Source: Sphingobacterium sp. LZ7M1
GTDB taxonomy: Bacteria > Bacteroidota > Bacteroidia > Sphingobacteriales > Sphingobacteriaceae
Direction of reading: 5' to 3'
Assembly: GCF_024296865.1 (NCBI RefSeq)
Contig: NZ_CP101134.1
Location: forward strand, 620,001-684,000
DNA length: 64,000 nt
This document shows positions 45,679-53,718 of the stretch, piece by piece (positions within the stretch are counted from its first letter, which is position 1; every line of letters begins with the position of its first letter). Under the pieces are notes generated by a model. It worked only from the letters and a program-made list of their open reading frames with translations. It did not search any database and was not told where the DNA came from. A program made the translations under genes and the position numbers.

Positions 45679-46617
45679 TTAGTTAAATGCAGATTTGATC
45701 CTCTCAATGAATTTTGAGGCGATCATATCTCTCGACAATAATACCATATTTTTTATAGCCTTCGGCGTTGAAATTCCGTGGCCAATGATTACAGGGGCAT
45801 TTACCCCTAAAATTGGGCTGCCGCCATATTGCTCGTAATTGAACCTGTCAAAGAATTGGTCCTTGAAACCTTTCTTCAGAGTAACTACATAAAATGATTC
45901 AGCTAGCTTCAGTACTACATTTCCAGTGTAGCCATCACAAACTATTACATCGGCATGATCACTGAATAGATCACGGCCTTCTGCATTTCCAATAAAATTA
46001 ATCTTGTTGTTTTCTTTTAAAAGAGGGTAGGTTGCGATGGTTAGGTTGTTTCCTTTTTCTTCTTCTTCACCAATATTTAGCAAGCCAACTTTTGGTGAGG
46101 ATATGCCGTAAACATGTTCTGCATACAGGCTTCCAAGGATAGCAAATTGGTTCAGCATTTCCGGCTTACAGTCTGCATTGGCCCCTACGTCCAACAAGAT
46201 ACCAAAGCCATCCTTAAGCTTCGGTACATTGGTCGCAATGGCAGGACGCAATACGCCTGTAATGGTCTTTACGCTGAACATGGCACCTACCAGCATAGCG
46301 CCAGTATTGCCTGCTGAAGAGAAAGAATCAATCTCTCCGTTTTTCAATAAGTCAAATCCCTTGGCTATAGAAGAGTTAGGCTTTTGGCTGATTGCTTTTG
46401 TGGGATGTTCGTGCATACCGATGTTCTCAGGTGCATGAACATAGTCAAATTTTGAGGGGTCAGATCCAGCTTCGGTAATAGCGTTTCTAATGGCTTCCTC
46501 ATCACCAAATAGAACAATCCGTTGCGAATCGTCCAGCTGTTTTTGAGCTTCAATCGCTCCTTTGATATTAGAATCAGGAGCAAAATCCCCTCCCAACACG
46601 TCTAATCCAATCTTCAT
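45679..46617 (-). CDS. plsX: phosphate acyltransferase PlsX
   Basis: A 312-residue enzyme making acyl-phosphate from acyl-ACP for phosphatidic acid synthesis. IGLDVLGGDFAPDSNIKGAIEA, DSFSSAGNTGAMLVGAMF, LLDVGANADCKPEML and VCDGYTGNVVLKLAE are characteristic. It lies between rpmF and fabH; a terminator-like hairpin separates it from rpmF. Confidence 0.97.
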   Translation of the reverse strand: MKIGLDVLGGDFAPDSNIKGAIEAQKQLDDSQRIVLFGDEEAIRNAITEAGSDPSKFDYVHAPENIGMHEHPTKAISQKPNSSIAKGFDLLKNGEIDSFSSAGNTGAMLVGAMFSVKTITGVLRPAIATNVPKLKDGFGILLDVGANADCKPEMLNQFAILGSLYAEHVYGISSPKVGLLNIGEEEEKGNNLTIATYPLLKENNKINFIGNAEGRDLFSDHADVIVCDGYTGNVVLKLAESFYVVTLKKGFKDQFFDRFNYEQYGGSPILGVNAPVIIGHGISTPKAIKNMVLLSRDMIASKFIERIKSAFN

Positions 46618-46648
46618 TCGTTATTATTTATATTATTCAATAATACGC

Positions 46649-46710
46649 AAAAAACATCCCAAGTGAAAGTTAATAATATAAAATATTATACTTTTTTGGG
46701 ATGTTTTTAA
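46649..46710 (-). terminator. long hairpin between rpmF and plsX
   Basis: ACATCCCAA (46654-46662) and TTGGGATGT (46696-46704) pair, flanked by A/T-runs; the loop holds a smaller AATATAAAATATT palindrome. Likely a partial terminator after rpmF. Confidence 0.7.
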
Positions 46711-46721
46711 GAAAGATGTCG

Positions 46722-46913
46722 TTAGACAGCAGCGGTGTTCTCAATAATTAATTTACCGTTGTAGTATAAGTTACCGTCTACTGTGTATGCGTGGTGAGGT
46801 CTGTGCACCGCGCCAGTTTCTTTACAAACAGTTAAGCTAGGTAATTCAGCTTTATAGTGTGTTCTTCTCTTGTCTCTTCTAGATTTAGAAGTTTTACGTT
46901 TTGGATGTGCCAT
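46722..46913 (-). CDS. rpmF: 50S ribosomal protein L32
   Basis: A 63-residue basic ribosomal protein: AHPKRKTSKSRRDKRRTHYKAELPSL is the conserved N-terminus. Only one Cys (VCKETG) remains, so no four-Cys zinc ribbon is formed. Follows the YceD gene by 15 bp, as in most bacteria. Confidence 0.96.
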   Translation of the reverse strand: MAHPKRKTSKSRRDKRRTHYKAELPSLTVCKETGAVHRPHHAYTVDGNLYYNGKLIIENTAAV

Positions 46914-46928
46914 CTCGTATCTTTTGTT

Positions 46929-47465
46929 TTAGTTATTTTTAATATTCTTCAATGCTTCCCAACGAGGGTCAATGTTTTCATTGTCCTCCTCAGACGAGCT
47001 TTCTTCTTCATTTTGTATCCTGTTCAACATCTCCGGGTCACATGCTATCCCTTCTCCGTTTTCATTACACTTAGGATAGGGAGGGACTGCCACATTGATG
47101 TATTCATACAGCAACGGAGCGATGTCCAATTCATAGTCGTTCTTGGATAAGGTGATCACTTCTTCCGTGTCCTCATTCCAATCTTCATCGCTGAATTTTA
47201 CCAAAGCACGTTCCTTGATGTGAACTGGGGAATCAAAGGTCGATAGACAAACATCGCAAGTCAGTTTTATGGTGCCTTGAATGTCGAAATTAGCTATCAA
47301 CATGTTCTCCTGTTTCTGCAAGTCGACAACCGCTTTTAGATTGCCTTCCTGTAGCAAGGAATGATCGTAACATGCAAAGAACTTCTCGTCGATTTCAAAG
47401 TCAAAACTGTGCTTACCTGTTGAAAGACCTGAAAATGGTATTCTGTATTTTTTTAGATACTTCAC
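46929..47465 (-). CDS. YceD/DUF177 family protein
   Basis: A 178-residue protein of the family linked to 23S rRNA accumulation and almost always found upstream of rpmF. TCDVCLSTFD (~74-83) and a second Cys pair (PKCNENGEGIACD) form a probable zinc site; the C-terminal IDPRWEALKNIKN motif is typical. Placement before rpmF supports the call. Biochemical role is not settled. Confidence 0.9.
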   Translation of the reverse strand: MKYLKKYRIPFSGLSTGKHSFDFEIDEKFFACYDHSLLQEGNLKAVVDLQKQENMLIANFDIQGTIKLTCDVCLSTFDSPVHIKERALVKFSDEDWNEDTEEVITLSKNDYELDIAPLLYEYINVAVPPYPKCNENGEGIACDPEMLNRIQNEEESSSEEDNENIDPRWEALKNIKNN

Positions 47466-47539
47466 AATCTTGCATTTGAGCCTGCAAAAGTAACGATTAA
47501 ATAAGTATAAATGAAATTTATTTTAAAAAATCGTCTAGG

Positions 47540-48190
47540 CTATTCGTAATAATTTTTTCCTAATTCAATTTTCGGACGGTCGTTCGCCATCCGCCATTTA
47601 TTGGTGTCGCGCAATGAATAGGCACAACCGCAATATTCCTGCATGTAAAACCTTTCTTTCTTGCTGATTTCCAACATTCTCGCCGAACCACCTTTCTTGC
47701 GCCAGTTGAAAGTCCAATATTCCATGTTCGGATATCGCGAAGCAGCTCTTACACCACAGTCGTTGATCTGGCTCATCGTTTTCCAACGTGAGATTCCCAA
47801 TGAACTAGAGATCACATCAAAACCATTTTGGGCCGCATATTCCGCTGTTTTCTCAAATCGCATGTCAAAACACATCGTACAGCGAATGCCCCTTTCAGGT
47901 TCATGCTCCATGCCTTTTGCCAACTCAAACCAATGATCAACATCGTAATCGGCATCAATGAATGGAATATTGTGCTTCTCAGCAAATCGGATATTCTCCT
48001 CCTTCCTTAGATCGTACTCCTTCCGTGGATGAATGTTAGGATTATAGAAATAGATCGTGAAATCTATATTTGAAGCAATCAATGCCTCCATTACCTCACC
48101 AGAACAGGGAGCACAGCAGGAGTGAAGCAAAAGCTTTTTCCCTTCGTTGGGCAATTCCAACTTCTCTCTTACAAATTCTTTGGTCTCCAT
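47540..48190 (-). CDS. queH: epoxyqueuosine reductase QueH
   Basis: A 216-residue enzyme for the last step of queuosine synthesis in t[16 protein letters not shown] (C25, C26, C29) opens the catalytic site; [31 protein letters not shown] and [13 protein letters not shown] complete the Cys-rich motifs. It is the QueG replacement family. Divergent from the surface lipoprotein gene. Confidence 0.94.
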   Translation of the reverse strand: METKEFVREKLELPNEGKKLLLHSCCAPCSGEVMEALIASNIDFTIYFYNPNIHPRKEYDLRKEENIRFAEKHNIPFIDADYDVDHWFELAKGMEHEPERGIRCTMCFDMRFEKTAEYAAQNGFDVISSSLGISRWKTMSQINDCGVRAASRYPNMEYWTFNWRKKGGSARMLEISKKERFYMQEYCGCAYSLRDTNKWRMANDRPKIELGKNYYE

Positions 48191-48289
48191 TGCTTTATTA
48201 TCTATTCTGCAATTTTACGGAAATACATCTATTTAACCAACTTTAACAATCTTAAAGCCCTGAGAGCTCGCCTTCAAACGATTATTTTA

Positions 48290-48297
48290 TACATTTG
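48290..48297 (+). promoter_or_regulatory. -7 box TACATTTG upstream of the surface lipoprotein gene
   Basis: TAnnTTTG match, leaving 19 bp to the ATG at 48317. No clear -33 element. Confidence 0.5.
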
Positions 48298-48316
48298 TAA
48301 TATAATTGATTATTTT

Positions 48317-49411
48317 ATGAAACTGAAGTACTTATTCGCTCTCCTCGCCATCGCCACCCTCATTGGATTTTATTCCTGTGAAAAAGACGATGATGAACCA
48401 CCCGCAAGCAACTCGATTTCAAGACTCTATATATCTTACTCTGATTTTAACGAAAACCCTGATTTAACGCAATTCAACAATGTTGTGCTATTGCCTAATT
48501 CAGATGATGAAGAAAATATGGGCCTTCGTGCCACTCCCTTTTTATCAAATGTAAAGGGAGGGAATACCATCTATTTCAATCCTAGTGCAAGACTCATTTT
48601 CCAATCTTCAATTAATACAACGGTTACAGATACTTTCGTTTATAAGCTTAATATCGGTGAAACAGGAGCTTTGAGCAATGACAACAATAGAATTCGTCAA
48701 GGCCTGTTAAGAGATGTCCGAGGTTTAGTATTCCATCCAAGTCTGGATAAATTGTATACCATTTCCAATGGTGGCGGAACACCGGCCTACTATGTATTCG
48801 ACAGACCTAGAGGATTATCGGAATTCAGGAAACCTGGACAGACCTATCATTTCAAAAACGAAATTGTACCTTGGGATGTGACCATTGTCAAAAGTGGATT
48901 GGTGGTAAGTAAATCTGGTACGAACGGAGGAGTTGAAATTTACGACAATCTAGTTATCTCCCGAGATTCAATAGTCCAATCGGTCGAACCTTCCAAGATA
49001 CTGACGGTCTCAGATGCAGTTAATATCCGTGGAATGTCGGTTGATACAGTGAACAATATGCTAGCTCTGACAGATTTTGTACAGACTGGAACAGGAGCAT
49101 CAGCCACATACGAGGGAAGAATCCTGATCTTTGATGATTATGCGAAAATTAGTGCCGCAACTGGTGCCATTAGCCCAACACGTATCATTAAAGGGGTAAA
49201 TACCAAGTTAAAACAACCAGTGGATGTAGAACTTGATTTCAGAAAGGACAGCAAATATATCTATGTTGCTGATCCAATTTCAAAAGCAGTTTATCGATTC
49301 TTAAAGACAGACAATGGAGATGTTGCGCCAAATGCAACTTATCAATATCAGCAACCTGGTAGAGCCGAAGCTTCGGTTCCAAGAGGAATATCCCTGGATG
49401 CTCGGAATTAA
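48317..49411 (+). CDS. predicted surface-exposed lipoprotein with propeller-like repeats
   Basis: A 364-residue protein. Signal with lipobox ending at Cys21, followed directly by EKDDDEPP; a Lys/acidic run after the Cys matches the lipoprotein export signal known to take lipoproteins to the cell surface in Bacteroidota. The mature part has strand-rich segments (VRGLVFHPSLDKLYTIS, NIRGMSVDTVNNMLALTDF, DSKYIYVADPISKAVYRF), resembling a beta-propeller. The start at 48317 is set by the signal peptide and -7 box; an upstream in-frame opening overlaps queH. Function unknown. Confidence 0.85.
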   Translation: MKLKYLFALLAIATLIGFYSCEKDDDEPPASNSISRLYISYSDFNENPDLTQFNNVVLLPNSDDEENMGLRATPFLSNVKGGNTIYFNPSARLIFQSSINTTVTDTFVYKLNIGETGALSNDNNRIRQGLLRDVRGLVFHPSLDKLYTISNGGGTPAYYVFDRPRGLSEFRKPGQTYHFKNEIVPWDVTIVKSGLVVSKSGTNGGVEIYDNLVISRDSIVQSVEPSKILTVSDAVNIRGMSVDTVNNMLALTDFVQTGTGASATYEGRILIFDDYAKISAATGAISPTRIIKGVNTKLKQPVDVELDFRKDSKYIYVADPISKAVYRFLKTDNGDVAPNATYQYQQPGRAEASVPRGISLDARN

Positions 49412-49447
49412 ATAAGAAAAATATTGAATTTATATAGGAAGACGGGG

Positions 49448-50305
49448 TTAATTAATCTCGTCTTCTTCGATTAAGGTCAGCAGGGTTTCCACTTCAAATT
49501 TCTTTTCTGCATTATCAACATGCTCATAGGCTGCGATCAGGTTCCTCAAAACCCTTTTTATGATCGCGATATTATCGCAGGGAAGGGTATAGTTATCAGA
49601 AAGAGGTAGGTTCAATTGTCTCAAGAAAGCATAGATATCTTCTTCCCGCATGATCTGTCCACGGTTGAAAACATTGATGTAGAATTGGACCTTATCCTGA
49701 TTCTCCCCGTCTACATAGGCCAAAACAAAATGTTTGGGAAGATTGACCCCATAGATTGGAATGTCTAGCTTCTGGGCCACCAATGCATAGATACAGGCCA
49801 AACTGATCGGATTTCCCTTTTTTGTTTCCAGCACCTTATGGATAAAGGAATTTTGCGGATCATGATAGTTAGAGGTGTTTCCAGAGAGACCAAATTCCCG
49901 GAAAAGGATATTGTTGAGCAGTTTCACTTTCTCCACCGGACTCATATCATACATCAGATGGTACCACGCATTTCTGCGCAGTTCCGCCAGTTGGTAATAA
50001 ACCTGTTCTTCATGAAGATTGGGATATTGATAGCGGTTGATGATCAGCAGGCCTTCCAAGAGGTCCTCGGAGTTGTTGAGTTTCCAAAGTTGAAGGTCAT
50101 TCTTGACCTGGTCATATTGGATTTTATGAATGATGTTTTCAATCCTGCTTTGTGAAAGCGGGTCAAAAGAAGATTCCCACGAGTGTTCCAATAAAGGTAT
50201 AACCTCAGGCCCACATGTGATTAGTTTGTGCTCTATCTCTTGAAAAATCTCCCGGTCGGGGTCATCCAAAAGATAGATGAGTGCCTTAATTTCTTTTTCA
50301 TTCAC
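49448..50305 (-). CDS. transglutaminase-like (SirB1-type) protein
   Basis: A 285-residue protein resembling the SirB1/transglutaminase-like family. KGNPISLACIYALVAQKLDIPIYGVNLPKHFVLAY contains the probable catalytic Cys and His; the N-terminal ~100 residues are helical. Its activity is undetermined; relatives accompany translation genes in some genomes, but not here. Confidence 0.85.
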   Translation of the reverse strand: MNEKEIKALIYLLDDPDREIFQEIEHKLITCGPEVIPLLEHSWESSFDPLSQSRIENIIHKIQYDQVKNDLQLWKLNNSEDLLEGLLIINRYQYPNLHEEQVYYQLAELRRNAWYHLMYDMSPVEKVKLLNNILFREFGLSGNTSNYHDPQNSFIHKVLETKKGNPISLACIYALVAQKLDIPIYGVNLPKHFVLAYVDGENQDKVQFYINVFNRGQIMREEDIYAFLRQLNLPLSDNYTLPCDNIAIIKRVLRNLIAAYEHVDNAEKKFEVETLLTLIEEDEIN

Positions 50306-50355
50306 AATGAAATTTACGAAATAAAAGGCAATCCCAAAAATCCTTCAGCAAATTG

Positions 50356-51015
50356 TTATTTTAATTGACCATCCAACATATTGATGATGGACTTGCCGTA
50401 TTCTGCATTCTTCTCAGAGTGAGTCACTTGTATGATGGTCATGCCGTCATCGTTCAGTTGTTTGAACAGCTCCATGATTTCTTCACCTTGTTTCGAATTC
50501 AGGTTTCCCGTAGGCTCATCGGCCAACAACAATCTTGGCGATCCTGCCAATGCCCTCGCAATGCCCACCACTTGTTGCTGTCCACCAGAAAGTTGGGCCG
50601 GAAAAAGATCCTTCTTGCCCACGATGTTAAATCGATCCAACATATCGGATACAATGCTCTTCCGTTCTGAAGACGAAAGGTTCTTGTAGATCAATGGCGT
50701 TTCAATATTTTCATAAACAGTCAACTCATCAATCAAATGGTAAGATTGAAATACATATCCGATATGTGACTGAAACAATTGCGATCTCTTTTTCGCTTTC
50801 ATGTTCAGCACATCTTCCCCCATAAAATTATAACTACCCTCATCTGGTTCATCCAGCATCCCAATAACATTCAATAAAGTCGATTTCCCAGACCCAGAAG
50901 GCCCCATAATGGAAACAAAATCCCCCTCGTTGATTTCCAGATTGATATCCTTTAAAATAAAGTTTTTGGCTCCACCAACATTGTACCACTTAAAAATGTG
51001 TTCTAATTTTATCAT
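50356..51015 (-). CDS. ABC transporter ATP-binding protein (MacB/LolD type)
   Basis: A 219-residue ATPase. Walker A GPSGSGKST at 38-46, Q-loop FQSYHL, signature LSGGQQQ and Walker B LLLADEPTGN. The LolD/MacB group drives mechanotransmission permeases rather than channels. It is the only ATPase next to the five permeases and probably energises them. It lies 153 bp downstream of the first permease. Confidence 0.94.
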   Translation of the reverse strand: MIKLEHIFKWYNVGGAKNFILKDINLEINEGDFVSIMGPSGSGKSTLLNVIGMLDEPDEGSYNFMGEDVLNMKAKKRSQLFQSHIGYVFQSYHLIDELTVYENIETPLIYKNLSSSERKSIVSDMLDRFNIVGKKDLFPAQLSGGQQQVVGIARALAGSPRLLLADEPTGNLNSKQGEEIMELFKQLNDDGMTIIQVTHSEKNAEYGKSIINMLDGQLK

Positions 51016-51026
51016 GTTTTTTTTAT

Positions 51027-51060
51027 AGTATTTAGTATCAAGTATTTAGTATTTAGACCT
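51027..51060. repeat. AGTATTTAGTAT simple repeat
   Basis: Short direct repeat of TAGTATTTAGTATCAAG type. Related stretches at 53574-53608, 59707-59741, 62205-62232 and 62304-62331, all in the permease region. Confidence 0.75.
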
Positions 51061-51168
51061 TTCCTGCTCCACAGGACCGTCTTAATTCTTCCTATCCTTT
51101 CCAATCAGGTTAATATCTCAAATCTCACATCTCACATCTCAAATCCACTCAAAGGCAAAGCCCCTGAG

Positions 51169-53565
51169 TTACTCATCCCTCAAGCTATCCACCGGATTTT
51201 CATTGGCTGCCTTAATTGATTGAAAGCATACAGTAATAAATAACATAAACAATATGCTTAGAATGGCTAGACCAAAATACCAGAATTTTATCTCGATATG
51301 ATAAGCAAAATTGTTAAGCCAGGATTCGATTAAAAGGTAAGAAATTGGCACTGCAATTACGGTCCCAATAATGAATATTTTAAAGAATGGCTTATTGAGC
51401 TGGAAAAAGATCGAAGCGATTGATGCCCCTAAGACCTTCCGTATGCTCATTTCTTTTCTTTTGATAGATATCTGGTATGCAGACATGCTAAACAAGCCTA
51501 GACAAGCAATAATAACAGCCAATAATGTAAATCCATTGAATGCCTTTTGCAGCTCTATCTGTTTCTTTTGCAGGCTAGCATAGCTTTGATCCATAAATTC
51601 ATAATCCAAAGGCAATGATTCAGCAGAAGGGTTTTTCAACCATTCCTTTTCCATGGTTTTTATAGCAGCTTCAGTTTTTCCTTCCGCGGTTTTTACAATA
51701 AAAGCTGTTTTAAATCTACCTTTGCCACATTCATCCTTATAGGAGTAAATTGTTGGTTTCACTTTGTTTTCAAATCCATAGGCAATGCTGTTTTGCACAA
51801 CCCCTACGATTTCAAAATTAGCATCACAACCAGCAATGGAAGCTCCAATCGGATTATCGAGATTCCATGCTTTTGCTGCAGCTTCATTAATGACAGCATA
51901 ACGTTTGGTAGAATCCGTAATTAATTTGTCCATGGAGATATTGTTTCCACCAGTCAGGAAATTGATGTTTAATGTCTGGAAAAACTCAGGATCAATGCCC
52001 ACATGATCCAAGTCCTGTTTTACAGTATTATACTTAAATTCAAATTGTGGCGGCAACTCTCTGGCTCCAGGGATAGTGGTTGCTCGCGAAGCGGAGACAA
52101 TACTAGGGTCTTGTAGCAATCGCTGCTTGAAGTCATAAAAAGTCCCATCAACCTTATTGTCATAATACATTGCAACCCCGATAAAATTGATAACCTGGGA
52201 AGGCTCAAATCCTTTGTCAGAATCCTTCATGAAATTGACTTGCTGTCTTACGACAAACATGCCAGTTACAAATATGATCGCAATAATAAATTGGGCTATG
52301 GTTAGAATATTCCGAAGACGGTTATTCATACCAAAGGAAAGATTGTTACCCTTTAATAATCTCACAGAATTAAATCCAGATAACGAAAGCGCTGGATATA
52401 TTCCTGATATCAAGGTGCAAACCAAAATACCAATCAGTAATTGACCCAGAGTTTGAATATTCAGGATATATCGCATCAGATCATCATTAAACCATTTCTG
52501 CAAGGAATTTCCAGTAATGATGAGCAATACAAAAGATAAGATTGCTGATAAAGTGGTTAGTACCAAGACCTCCAAGAGCATTTGTCGAATCAATGCAAAT
52601 CTTGAGCTTCCCAAAATTTTCTTAATGGCTAACTCTTTCAGGCGCTGATTGGCTTTTGCCATCATCATATTGGCGAAATTGGCACATGCCAGGATCAAGA
52701 TAGTGATTGATAGAACCCCAAGGATCCATACGATGAGGAAGTTCGTATTACTGCCAGCTTTTGGTTTCAAATATAGATTTTGAAGCGGATCCAAATAGAC
52801 CTTGCCTTTAGCAAAGGCCGAACTTTGAATTCTTGCCTTCTTGGAAAATGTGTTGGTAAAGTGGTCATTTATTTTGCTGTTTAATTGCTCGATATCAGTA
52901 CCTTTTTTTACTTGGATAAAGGTCTGAACTAGATAAGGGTTACCTTCTTCCTCCGTATCTATTTTTCGGATATAGAGGACATCGCCATCGATAATCGAAA
53001 GCTTTCTTTCTTGTGCCAATCCATAGAACGTATCATGGACCCCCATCGCAAGGCTGAGGGCAGGAACTTTCTTGGGTTCACTAAAATCTTGATATTCCTT
53101 AAAAAGCAATTTTGCAATCGGTTCCTTGATTAGGTTCGCCTCATTCTGCTCAGCATTCTTGTATAAGGGACCGTTCTTACTTTCGATTTGAAATATCCTA
53201 GCCAGCGAAGAGTCTATTGCCAGAGCTTTTTTGATATTGACTGTTGATTCTCCAAATAATGGATAAATTCCCCAAGTGAAATCTATCTTTCTTCCGGCAT
53301 ATTGTATTTCTGGAAAATTATCTTTCAGCGTCTGCGCCATCGAAGGTAGCATATCAACGCTGTATTCTCCATTGGCCTCCAGACCAACTTGATAAATTCG
53401 ATCATAATTTGGATTCCATTTATCATAACTGCTTTCCCTATTGATAAACTGATAAGATAAAATAAACCCAGCAAATCCCAAGGTTAACCCAAGGATATTC
53501 AACAAGGAGAAACTTTTGTTATTCCATAGATTCCTCCATGCTATTTTCAAATCGTGCTCTATCAT
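51169..53565 (-). CDS. MacB/FtsX-type ABC permease (paralogue 1)
   Basis: A 798-residue permease. An N-terminal helix (~18-40), a large periplasmic MacB_PCD domain (~45-275), an FtsX core of three helices (~285-430), a second periplasmic domain (~455-660) and a final three-helix FtsX core (~680-790) ending NPVDSLRDE. This duplicated layout is common in Bacteroidota arrays of such permeases and is thought to couple ATP hydrolysis to export or periplasmic work. Directly behind it lies a hairpin and then the ATPase gene. Confidence 0.92.
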   Translation of the reverse strand: MIEHDLKIAWRNLWNNKSFSLLNILGLTLGFAGFILSYQFINRESSYDKWNPNYDRIYQVGLEANGEYSVDMLPSMAQTLKDNFPEIQYAGRKIDFTWGIYPLFGESTVNIKKALAIDSSLARIFQIESKNGPLYKNAEQNEANLIKEPIAKLLFKEYQDFSEPKKVPALSLAMGVHDTFYGLAQERKLSIIDGDVLYIRKIDTEEEGNPYLVQTFIQVKKGTDIEQLNSKINDHFTNTFSKKARIQSSAFAKGKVYLDPLQNLYLKPKAGSNTNFLIVWILGVLSITILILACANFANMMMAKANQRLKELAIKKILGSSRFALIRQMLLEVLVLTTLSAILSFVLLIITGNSLQKWFNDDLMRYILNIQTLGQLLIGILVCTLISGIYPALSLSGFNSVRLLKGNNLSFGMNNRLRNILTIAQFIIAIIFVTGMFVVRQQVNFMKDSDKGFEPSQVINFIGVAMYYDNKVDGTFYDFKQRLLQDPSIVSASRATTIPGARELPPQFEFKYNTVKQDLDHVGIDPEFFQTLNINFLTGGNNISMDKLITDSTKRYAVINEAAAKAWNLDNPIGASIAGCDANFEIVGVVQNSIAYGFENKVKPTIYSYKDECGKGRFKTAFIVKTAEGKTEAAIKTMEKEWLKNPSAESLPLDYEFMDQSYASLQKKQIELQKAFNGFTLLAVIIACLGLFSMSAYQISIKRKEMSIRKVLGASIASIFFQLNKPFFKIFIIGTVIAVPISYLLIESWLNNFAYHIEIKFWYFGLAILSILFMLFITVCFQSIKAANENPVDSLRDE

Positions 53566-53718
53566 ATCTTATGTTTAGTATTTAGTATCAAGTATTTAGT
53601 ATTTAGACTTTTCCTGCTCCACAGGATCGTCTTAAATCATCCTATCCTTTCCAATCAGGTTAATATCTCATATCTCACATCTCACATCTCAAATCCAATC
53701 AAGGGCACAGCCCTTGAG
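53566..53718. repeat. 153-bp spacer duplicated between permease genes
   Basis: This gap and 51016-51168 are both 153 bp long and nearly the same by eye: AGTATTTAGTATCAAGTATT, TTTCCTGCTCCACAGGA, CCTATCCTTTCCAATCAGGT, and ATCTCACATCTCACATCTCA, then a hairpin of the CAAGGGCACAGCCCTTG type just after the stop of the upstream gene. A related hairpin lies at 56201-56219. Confidence 0.85.

Noticed and set aside
48122..48316. N-terminal extension of the surface lipoprotein
   Set aside because: Overlaps queH and would bury the signal peptide.
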